From positions 1-64,000 of the forward strand of contig CAVZRJ010000001.1 of assembly GCA_963777665.1 (NCBI GenBank): a stretch of DNA of 64,000 nucleotides, in the 5' to 3' direction. The position numbers were made by a program, and so were the translations under genes. This DNA comes from Bog-756 sp963777665 (lineage in GTDB: Bacteria > Actinomycetota > Acidimicrobiia > Acidimicrobiales > RAAP-2). The notes under the pieces are model-generated. The model was given only the letters and a program-made list of their open reading frames with translations. It was not told the origin of the DNA and did no database searches. Positions 56,830 to 64,000 of this stretch are shown here, piece after piece (positions within the stretch are counted from its first letter, which is position 1; each line of letters begins with the position of its first letter).

Positions 56830-57914
56830 ATGGACTTCGACCTTTCGGCCGATCAGCGCGAGCTGCAGGACGCGGCCCGCCAGCTGCTCGACGACCGTTC
56901 GAGCTCGGAACGGGTCCGTGCCCACCTGGCGTCCGGCGAGCCCTACGACCGCTCGCTGTGGGAGGCCATGGTCGAGCAGGGGTGGCCGGCCGTCGCCGTG
57001 CCGGAGACGGAAGGCGGACTCGGGCTCGGGCTGGGTCGAGGCCGCCGTGCTGCTCGAAGAGGTGGGCCGGCATGCCGCCCCCGTGCCGCTCGTCCCGCAG
57101 CTGATCGCCCTGGCCGCCCTGGCCGGGCGGCCGAGCGTCGGCGAGCTGGCCCGCCGGCTCATGGCCGGGGAGGCGCTCGGTGCGGTGGCCTGGACGGCGT
57201 CCGACAGAGCGGTCGAGCGATCCGGAGACGCTGACCACCCGTTGCTCTCCGGCCGCCTGGGCCCGGTCGAGGGCGCGTCGGTGGCCGACGCGGTCGTCGT
57301 GATCACACCCGACGGCGTCCACCTGGTCGACCTGGCCGCCATCGGCCGGCCCCCCGCCGAGCCGTCCATGGACCTCACCCGGAGCCTCTCGTGGCTGACG
57401 CTCGACCGGCACCCCGTCCACCCGGATCGGCGACGCCGACGGACGCGACCCGCCTCGGCGCCCTCGGCGCGCTGGCCTCCTCGGCCGAGCTGCTGGGCGG
57501 CTCGTCCCGGGTGCTCGAGATGGCCACCCAGTACGCCAAGGACCGGATCCAGTTCGGGGTGCCGATCGGGAGCTTCCAGGCCGTCAAGCACCTCTGCGCC
57601 GACATGCTGGTCGACGTCGAGGGGATGCGATCGGCCACCTGGTACGCGGCGTGGGCCCTCTCGGCCGGACGAGCCCGGGCGGCCCGATGGCCGCGGCGAC
57701 CGCCAAGATCTGGTGCGCGGACGCCTCCAAGCGGGTGATGGCCTCGGGCCTCCAGGTGCACGGCGGGATCGGCTTCACCTGGGAGCACGACCTCCACCTC
57801 TACATCAAGCGGGCCCAGTTCTCCCAGCTCGACTACGGCGACGCCGCCCATCACCGGACGACGCTGGCCGCCGACCTGCGGGCGGCCGTGCTGAGCGGCA
57901 GCGGTGTGATGTGA
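56830..57914 (+). CDS. Acyl-CoA dehydrogenase, short partner type (three frameshifts)
   Basis: About 361 residues: MDFDLSADQRELQDAARQLLDDRSS, EGGLGLG then GWVEAAVLLEEVGRHAAPVPLVPQLIAL, LSGRLGPVEGASVADAVVVITPDG, LGALGALASSAELLGGSSRVLEMATQYAKDRIQFGVPIGSFQAVKHLCADMLVDVEGMRSATWYAAWAL, and KIWCADASKRVMASGLQVHGGIGFTWEHDLHLYIKRAQFS. Breaks lie near 57035, 57425 and 57680. Such members, with a poorly conserved middle domain, usually form the second subunit of heteromeric acyl-CoA dehydrogenases. The stop overlaps the ligase start (GTGA). Confidence 0.8.
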
Positions 57915-59643
57915 AGAAGGCGACACCAGGCGCAGCCTCCCCGGTCGCAGACCCCGGGCTGGGGGAGGCCGCCCTCCCCGCGGCCAGCGCGGCCGAGCTG
58001 CTCGGAGGAACGCCGCCGACCCGACGATCGGCGGCCGGCCGGCCATCCGGTTCGAGGACCGGGTCGTGACCCACGCCGAGTACTACCGCGAGTCGTGCCG
58101 CTGGGCCAACCTGATCCTGGCGTCGCGCCGGCCCGACCGGCCGCTGCACGTGGCCGTGCTGCTCGACAACATCCCCGAGTACCTGTTCGCCTTCGGCGGC
58201 GCCGCCCTGGCCGGCGGCGCGGTGGTGGGTATCAACCACACCCGCCGGGGCGAGCACCTCGCCCACGACGTCCACCACACCCACTGCGGGCTCATGATCA
58301 CCGAGCCCGCCCACGAGGAGCTGATCGCACCGGTGCTCGACGAGCTCGGCGAGGTCCTGGTCGTCGGGAAGACACTCGAGGAGGCGCTCGGTGCGCAGCC
58401 GGACACCGACCCCCACGCCGAGGCCGGCCTCGAGATGCCGTTGGGCCCTCATCTTCACCAGCGGCACCTCGGCCGCCCCCAAGGCGGTCATCTGCTCCCA
58501 GCGCCGCATCCTGGTCACCGGCAGCCGGATGGGCCAGATGATGGGCCTCGGTCCCGACGACATCGGCTACGTGTCGATGCCACTGTTCCACTCGAACGCG
58601 GTCATGGTCGGGTGGGCCCCGTCGGTGGTGGTCGGGGCGTCGGTCGGCCTGGCCCGGCGCTTCACCGCGTCCGGATGGCTGCCGGACATCCGGCGCTACG
58701 GAGCGACCTACTTCAACTACACCGGCAAGCCGCTGGCCTACATCCTGGCCCAGCCCGAACGTCCCGACGACGCCGACAACACCCTGCGGGTGGCGTACGG
58801 CAACGAGGGGGCACCCGCGGTGGTCGAGGCGTTCGCCGAACGCTTCGGGGTCCGGGTGATCGACGGGTTCGGGGCCACCGAGGGCGGCCTGGCGGTGACC
58901 CGGATCGAGGGCGCGCCAGCCGGCTCGGTCGGCCGTGCCGGGCCCGAGCTCCGGATCGTCGACGAGCGACGGCGGACGAGCTGCCCCGGGCCGAGTTCGA
59001 CGACCAGCGGCGCCCTGGTCGACCCGGTGGCGTGCGTCGGAGAGATCGTCAACACCTCGGGGACCGGGGTGTTCGAGGGGTACTACAACAACGACGAGGC
59101 CAACGCCCGGGCCACCCGGAACGGGTGGTACTGGAGCGGCGACCTCGGCTACCTCGACGCCGAGCGGCTTCCTCTACTTCGCCGGGCGGACCGCCGACTG
59201 GATCCGGGTGGACGGCGAGAACTTCCCGGTCGGCCCCATCGAGACCATCGTGGGACGCCACCCCGACGTGATGCTGTGCGCCGCCTACGGGGTGCCCGAC
59301 CCCGAGGCGGGCGACCGGGTGATGGCCGCGCTCGTCCTCCGTCCGGGGGCGGCCTTCGACCCGGAGGGCTTCGCCGCCTGGCTCGACGCGCAGGCCGACC
59401 TCAGCCCCAAGTGGCGCCCGACCCACATCCGGATCGTCGGCGGCCATCCCGACCTCGCCGACCAACAAGGTGCTGATCCGTACCCTGGTGCACCAGAAGT
59501 ACCGGCCGGACCGGGTCGACGGGGACGCCCTCTGGGTGCGGACCCGCGGGGACGCGGCCTACCGGCCGTTCGGAGAGGCCGAGGCCGAGGAGCTCCACCG
59601 CCAGCTGGTCGAGCACGGCCGGGCGCGGTTCTGGGACCTGTAG
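57911..59643 (+). CDS. Acyl-CoA synthetase, AMP-forming (about five frameshifts)
   Basis: GTG 57911 starts a ligase of about 575 residues. Readable parts: CRWANLILASRRPDRPLHVAVLLDNIPEYLFAFGGAALAGGAVVGINHTRRGEHLAHDV, LIFTSGTSAAPKAVICSQRR (ATP loop), VSMPLFHSNAVMVGWAP, VIDGFGATEGGLAVTR, GWYWSGDLGYLDAE, FAGRTADWIRVDGENFPVGPIETIV, and NKVLIRTLVHQKYRPD with the catalytic Lys. Breaks lie near 58050, 58445, 58975, 59165 and 59455. It is similar in layout to the ligase at 44489-46166 and belongs with the acyl-CoA dehydrogenase pair as the activating enzyme. Confidence 0.8.
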
Positions 59644-59660
59644 TGCCCCGGGGAGCACGT

Positions 59661-60547
59661 GTGAGCGCACCCGAGTTCTTTCTCTACCTGCCCCAGATGC
59701 GGATGGATGTCGATGCCGTCGTCGAGCGGGCGTTGGCCGCCGAGGCGTCCGGCTTCCGGGGGATGGCCTTCATGGACCACATGGCCCCGCCGCTCGCCGA
59801 GTCCCAACCGATGTACGAGGCGATGACCCTGGCCACCTGGGTGGCGGCACGCACCACCGATCTGGTGGTGAGCCACCTGGTGCTGTGCGACGCCCTCCGC
59901 CACCCGGCGGTGCTCGCCCGCCAGGCGGTCACCCTCGACCGGGCCTCGGGCGGCCGGTTCGAGCTGGGCATCGGCTGGGGGTCGATCGGCGAGGAGCTGG
60001 TGGCCTACGGGATCACCGACGACGGCCCCGCCGAGCGGGTCGGGCGCCTGGCAGAGAGCCTCGAGCTCATCCGCGCCCTGTGGGGTGGAGTGCCGGTCCG
60101 GTACTCGGGCCGGCACTTCACGGTCGACTGCGGCGGCCAGCAGCCCACACCCGGCGGTCGGCTCCCGATCGTCGTGGGCGGAGCCGGCCCCAAGACCCTC
60201 GACCTCGTGCGCCGTCACGCCGACTGGTGGAACCTCCCGATCTACGCCCTCGACCGCCTGGAGGAGCTCCGCCCGCAGGCCGGAGCGGCCCGGGTCTCCA
60301 CCCAGCACCTGCTGGCCCACGTGGCCGACCCGTCACGACGCGGCGAGATCGCCGAGCTGGCCACCCGGCGCTTCGGCGGGATGGGCGGTGGGCCGCTCAT
60401 CGGTGACGGTCGACGAGCTGGTCGAGCACTTCCGGGGACTCCACGAACGGGGGGTGCGAGCGGTTCTACTGCTGGTTCTGCGACTTCGCCCCGGTCGAGA
60501 CCCTGGCTGCATTCGGCGAGCAGGTCATCGCGACCTTCGGGCGGTAG
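59661..60547 (+). CDS. LLM-class flavin-dependent oxidoreductase (frameshifted)
   Basis: About 295 residues with the luciferase-like TIM barrel: FFLYLPQMRMDVDAVVERALAAEASGFRGMAFMDHM, LATWVAARTTDLVVSHLVLC, LARQAVTLDRASGGRFELGIGWG, ESLELIRALWGGVPVRYSGRHFTV and LPIVVGGAGPKTLDLVRRHADWWNLP. The last part reads TVDELVEHFRGLHERGV and FAPVETLAAFGEQVIATFGR after breaks near 60405 and 60460. GTG 59661 has GGGGAG upstream. In actinobacteria many of these enzymes use F420 or FMN to oxidise small or cyclic substrates; the role here is likely catabolic. Confidence 0.82.
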
Positions 60548-60572
60548 TGCCGGCAGTGCGGGGCGGCGGTGC

Positions 60573-61564
60573 TCACGCGGAGACGTCGTCGATCAGCCCC
60601 CACTCGAGCGCAGTGGCCAGATCGAGGACATCGAGACCGAGTGCGAGGAGCAGCGTGCGGTGGCGGCCGATGCGGCGGGGGAGACTGACCGTGCCCCCGG
60701 CGCCGGGGACGAGCCCGAGCCGGACCTCGGGAAGGGAGATCCGCGTCCCGGGGTGCGGCCTCGACGCGGCGGGCGAAGGCAGCCAGCTCGATGCCGGAGC
60801 CGACCGCGTCACCGTGGAGGTGGGCCACGGTGCGGTCACCGACGGTGGCGAGGGTCCGTGCCGGGCTCCGCAGCAGGCGGATGAGGTGGGCGGACGGCGG
60901 GTCGGACCGCGTGCCGAACTCGTCGAGATCGCCACCGCTGCAGAAGGACGGTCCCGCGCCGCGGAGGTGCACGACGGTGATATCCGGGTCGAACGAGGCG
61001 ATGCGGAGCGCTTCGTCGAGCCCGTCGCGCATCGAGGCGTCGAGCGCATTGCGCACCCGGGGCCGGTTGAGGGTGATCCCGAGCTCGTCGCCGCGGCGCT
61101 CGACGAGCACGGCGGGGCCCTTCGTCGCGCGGCCGGTCGACCCGGATCCGCCCGGCCCGCCAGCGGGCGAATTCGGGACCGGACTGGAGGAGCCCGTAGG
61201 CCGTCGACTCTGCCACCAGCCCCTCCGCGATCGAGCGTCCCTCCCCACCCCTGAGCAGGAGAGCCAGCGCGGTGGCGGCCAGCGGGTCGGAGGCGACGGT
61301 GGCCGTCACCCGGTCGACCGAGGGGTCGTCGGGCACGAGTGCCAGATCGGCCCAGCCCGGACGCCGGTCGGCGTCGGAGACGAGCGCCACGACGACCGAA
61401 GGGAGGCTCCTGAGGTGCTCCGCCGAGGGTGCATCCAGCGCGTCGGGCAGGTCGTCCCCCTCGACGAGCACGAGGCCCCCGCCGGGTTCGGCGATCTCGT
61501 CGTAGACCGTCCCGTCGGCCAGGGCCCGGGCGAACGTGCGGCCGGGCACCGGGACGCTCTCCAT
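60573..61564 (-). CDS. Enoyl-CoA hydratase/isomerase with N-terminal extension (frameshifted)
   Basis: The joined protein has about 330 residues. An N-terminal part of about 120 residues (MESVPVPGRTFARALADGTVYDEIAEPGGGLVLVEGDD and following) resembles a degenerate crotonase half. The C-terminal part is a normal crotonase: AVLVERRGDELGITLNRPRVRNALDASMRDGLDEAL, VVHLRGAGPSFCSGGDLDEFGT, TVAHLHGDAVGSGIELAAFA, and ISLPEVRLGLVPGAGGTVSLPRRIGRHRTLLL. Breaks lie near 61150 and 60760. ATG 61564. It is divergent from the CaiB-type gene at 61613. Confidence 0.75.
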
Positions 61565-61612
61565 GCACACGAGGGTAATGTTCGCCGTCCATGGGCAACG
61601 GGGACGGTTGAG

Positions 61613-62758
61613 ATGCGGAGCGGCGTGCCGATCCGCGATGCCACCCGGGACCAGGATGCCGAGGCGTCGGCCTGGGCGGCCACCGGGCTCCGGGAGCTGA
61701 CGGGCCGGCCCGACGGTCCCGGGCTGGATCCGCCGCCCGGGCTGGTCGCCGGGGTCACGGCCCTGGCCGATCAGATCGCCGAGTTCTCCGGCCATCTCGG
61801 CATGCAGGTGCGGGTGGACCCGCTGGGCGTCCTCGCCGCCCGCGCCGCCGAGGCCGGGCTGCACCGTGGCGGGGACCGCAGCTGCGGGGGGAGGGCCCGG
61901 CTGCTCGCCGCGGCCGACGGGTGGGTGGCGGTGAACCTGGCCCGTCCGGACGACTGGGTCCTGGCCGCCGCCTGGCTCGAGCTCCCCGGGCCGGTGGCGG
62001 AGGAGGAGTGGGGCCCGATTGCAGACAGGGTGGGCCGCACCGCCCGGGCGACGCTGCTCGACCGGGCCATCCTGCTCGGTCTGCCCGTTGGCGCCCTGGG
62101 AGAGCGGACCCCGGTCACCGGCACCGGTCCAGCGCCCGGGATCCGGACCCGCGTGTCGGCGGAGGGCCGGCCGTTCGCCGCTGTGTCCGACCTGATCGTG
62201 GCCGACCTGTCGACCCTGTGGGCCGGGCCCCTGGTCGGCGCACTGCTCGGCGAGTGCGGTGCCCGGGTCGTGAAGGTCGAGTCGTCGGGCCGGTTGGACG
62301 GGGCCCGGTACGGCCCGCCCTCCTTCTTCCATTCCCTCAACGGCGGCAAGGAGTCTGTCGTGGCCGACCTGACGTCGGCCGTGGGCCGCCGCCTGCTCCA
62401 CGAGGTCGTCGCCGGTGCGGACGTGGTGCTCACCTCTGCCCGTCCCCGAGCGCTCGAGCAGTTGGGACTCGACCCCGACGCCGTCGTGCGCGACGGCCGA
62501 CCCCGGGTTTGGCTCTCGATCACCGGCTACGGGTGCAACGGCCGCGCTGCTGGCCGGGTGGCTTTCGGCGACGATGCCGCGGCAGCTGGCGGCCTGGTGG
62601 TCTGGGACGACCGCGGGCCCTGCTTCTGCGCCGACGCGGTCGCCGATCCTGCGACGGGGTTGGCCGCGACGGCGGCCGTCCTCGAGGTGCTCGACACGGG
62701 AGGCGACGCGGTGGTCGAGGCGTCGATGGCCGACGTGGCGGCCGGCCTGCTCGCATGA
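61613..62758 (+). CDS. CaiB-type CoA-transferase with rearranged domain order
   Basis: A 381-residue intact protein. The typical CaiB opening appears only at about residue 185: SDLIVADLSTLWAGPLVGALLGECGARVVKVES, followed by FFHSLNGGKESVVADLTS, VVLTSARPRALEQLGLDP, WLSITGYGCNGRAAGRVAFGDDAAAAGGL and ADPATGLAATAAVLEVL. Before it lie 180 residues (GGRARLLAAADGWVAVNLARPDDWVLAAAWLEL, TLLDRAILLGLPVGAL) that resemble the C-terminal part of a CaiB subunit. The order thus looks swapped compared with standard members. Function is inferred as CoA transfer; the arrangement may be a known actinobacterial variant. ATG 61613. Confidence 0.7.
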   Translation: MRSGVPIRDATRDQDAEASAWAATGLRELTGRPDGPGLDPPPGLVAGVTALADQIAEFSGHLGMQVRVDPLGVLAARAAEAGLHRGGDRSCGGRARLLAAADGWVAVNLARPDDWVLAAAWLELPGPVAEEEWGPIADRVGRTARATLLDRAILLGLPVGALGERTPVTGTGPAPGIRTRVSAEGRPFAAVSDLIVADLSTLWAGPLVGALLGECGARVVKVESSGRLDGARYGPPSFFHSLNGGKESVVADLTSAVGRRLLHEVVAGADVVLTSARPRALEQLGLDPDAVVRDGRPRVWLSITGYGCNGRAAGRVAFGDDAAAAGGLVVWDDRGPCFCADAVADPATGLAATAAVLEVLDTGGDAVVEASMADVAAGLLA

Positions 62759-62866
62759 CCGTTCTCCCCTCTGGGGTCCAGGGTCGCGGCAGCTGAGGTG
62801 ACACCCTAAGGTGGGGTCTGCCAGAATCGAAGGGTCCGGGTTCCGGGTCCATGGGGGAATGCACTG

Positions 62867-64000
62867 ATGCAGATCGACGAGATGGTGATGGTGAGTGTCG
62901 ACGACCACGTCGTCGAGCCGCCCGACCTGTTCGAGGGGAGGCTTCCGGCCAAGTACGTCGACCTGGCGCCGAAATTCGTCACCAACGAGGACGGCACCGA
63001 CGCCTGGCTCTACGAGGGCCAGGTGCTCAACAACGTCGCCCTCAACGCCGTGGCCGGCCGGCCGCCCGAGGAGTACGGCCTCGAGCCCACGTCGTTCAGT
63101 CAGCTGCGCCCCGGCTGCTACGACATCGACGAACGGGTGAAGGACATGAACGCCAACGGGGTCCTCGGGTCGCTCTGCTTCCCGTCCTTCCCGCAGTTCT
63201 GCGGACAGCTCTTCGCCCGCACCGAGGACAAGGACGTGGCCCTCGCCATGGTCCGGGCCTACAACGACTGGCACATCGACGGGTGGTGCGGGAGCCACCC
63301 GGGGCGGTTCATCCCCTGTCCCATCCCGGCGATCTGGGACCCCGAGGTGATGGCGGCCGAGATCCGGCGCGTCGCGGCCAAGGGCGCCCACGCGATGACC
63401 TTCTCGGAGAACCCCTCCAAGCTCGGCTGGCCGAGCATCCATTCGGACCACTGGGATCCGGTGTGGAAGGCGTGCAGCGACGAGGAGGTGGTGCTCTGCA
63501 TGCACATCGGCTCCTCGTCACAGCTCGTGATCACCTCGGACGACGCGCCGATGGACTGCCTGATCACCCTCACCCCGATGAACATCGTGCAGGCCGCCGC
63601 CGATCTGGTCTGGTCGCCGGTGCTCCGGAAGTTCCCCGGCCTCAAGTTCGCCCTCTCGGAGGGTGGCATCGGCTGGGTGCCCTACTTCCTCGAGCGGGTC
63701 GACTACAACTACGGTCGCCACCACCTCTGGACCGGTCAGGACTTCGGCGACACGCTGCCGAGCGAGGTCTTCAACCGGAGCGTGATCACCTGCTTCATCG
63801 ACGACAAGTTCGGGGTGGCCAGCCGCGGCTTCCTCGACATGGACAACGTGACCTGGGAGTGCGACTACCCCCACTCCGACTCGACCTGGCCGCGCTCGCC
63901 CGAGATCCTCGCCGAGCAGCCTCGATGGGGTCTCCGACCACGACATCGACCGGATCACCCATCTGAACGCCATGCGCAACTTCCACTACGACCCGTTCAC
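62867..64000 (+). CDS. Amidohydrolase family protein (ACMSD-like TIM barrel), partial
   Basis: At least 378 residues, running off the window. VSVDDHVVEPPDLFEGRLP is the opening with the metal-binding DxH pattern. GVLGSLCFPSFPQFCGQLF, YNDWHIDGWCGSHPGRFIPCPIPAIWDPE, VVLCMHIGSSS, FPGLKFALSEGGIGWVPYFLERVDY and WECDYPHSDSTWP complete the metal-dependent hydrolase/decarboxylase fold. One extra C near 63920 shifts the frame; corrected, it continues DGVSDHDIDRITHLNAMRNFHYDPF to the window end. ATG 62867 has GGGGGA upstream. Such enzymes hydrolyse or decarboxylate ring-derived intermediates and often sit in aromatic or sterol catabolic clusters. Confidence 0.85.
   Translation, partial: MQIDEMVMVSVDDHVVEPPDLFEGRLPAKYVDLAPKFVTNEDGTDAWLYEGQVLNNVALNAVAGRPPEEYGLEPTSFSQLRPGCYDIDERVKDMNANGVLGSLCFPSFPQFCGQLFARTEDKDVALAMVRAYNDWHIDGWCGSHPGRFIPCPIPAIWDPEVMAAEIRRVAAKGAHAMTFSENPSKLGWPSIHSDHWDPVWKACSDEEVVLCMHIGSSSQLVITSDDAPMDCLITLTPMNIVQAAADLVWSPVLRKFPGLKFALSEGGIGWVPYFLERVDYNYGRHHLWTGQDFGDTLPSEVFNRSVITCFIDDKFGVASRGFLDMDNVTWECDYPHSDSTWPRSPEILAEQPRWGLRPRHRPDHPSERHAQLPLRPVH

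Noticed and set aside
60836..63505. Very long open frame on the minus strand (889 codons)
   Set aside because: It lies opposite the intact CaiB-type and amidohydrolase genes. Only its last part (from 61564 down) has real crotonase-related sequence; the rest is an antisense effect of high GC.

Overview
The window reads as chromosomal DNA from a high-GC actinobacterium, most likely an uncultured member of Acidimicrobiia. That placement is an inference from gene content (many paralogous acyl-CoA enzymes, luciferase-like flavin oxidoreductases, lipid-transfer/thiolase plus DUF35 pairs, secreted neocarzinostatin-like and propeller proteins) and not from a marker gene. No rRNA, tRNA, CRISPR array or complete insertion sequence was seen.

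Layout. 0-5 kb: a membrane protein, a lipoprotein, an interrupted ORF, a striking palindromic intergenic region and a PHM-like copper monooxygenase. 5-11.6 kb: housekeeping and redox genes (RNase Z, DUF167, SnoaL-like, two aldo/keto reductases, universal stress protein, HDAC-family hydrolase, DsbA-like). 11.8-18 kb: a five-gene MacAB-like export operon (adaptor, ATPase, permease, DUF5666 lipoprotein, second adaptor) in which three proteins carry Gly/Phe-rich segments. 18.1-21.5 kb: SixA-like phosphatase, then MurL and MurD2, the alternative route for putting D-glutamate into peptidoglycan. 21.6-35.3 kb: ferredoxin and an acyl-CoA catabolic block (acyl-CoA dehydrogenases, thioesterases, enoyl-CoA hydratase, aldehyde dehydrogenase) with two DUF35 plus thiolase-like modules, one of them an HMG-CoA-synthase-like/DUF35 fusion that lacks the usual catalytic cysteine. 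35.4-44.5 kb: less GC-rich DNA with SRPBCC, HAD, a GAF-GGDEF-EAL regulator, a cluster of secreted proteins (kelch/DUF1929, lipoprotein, RCC1-like) and a DCC thiol oxidoreductase. 44.5-64 kb: a second acyl-CoA catabolic block (two CoA ligases, SDR, three acyl-CoA dehydrogenases, a single-chain family I CoA-transferase, three enoyl-CoA hydratases, two CaiB-type CoA-transferases, LLM oxidoreductase, amidohydrolase) around one multi-pass membrane protein.

Taken together, the acyl-CoA genes could activate, dehydrogenate, hydrate and cleave (retro-aldol or thiolytic) branched or cyclic acids such as sterol or terpenoid side chains. The substrate is not shown by the sequence.

Caution. About 40 single-base frameshifts interrupt otherwise well-conserved genes. 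A few fall at 16-39 kb and most beyond 44 kb, often in short G or C runs. They look like uncorrected sequencing or assembly indels rather than true pseudogenes. For these genes one feature spans the inferred full reading frame and the break points are given in the evidence.
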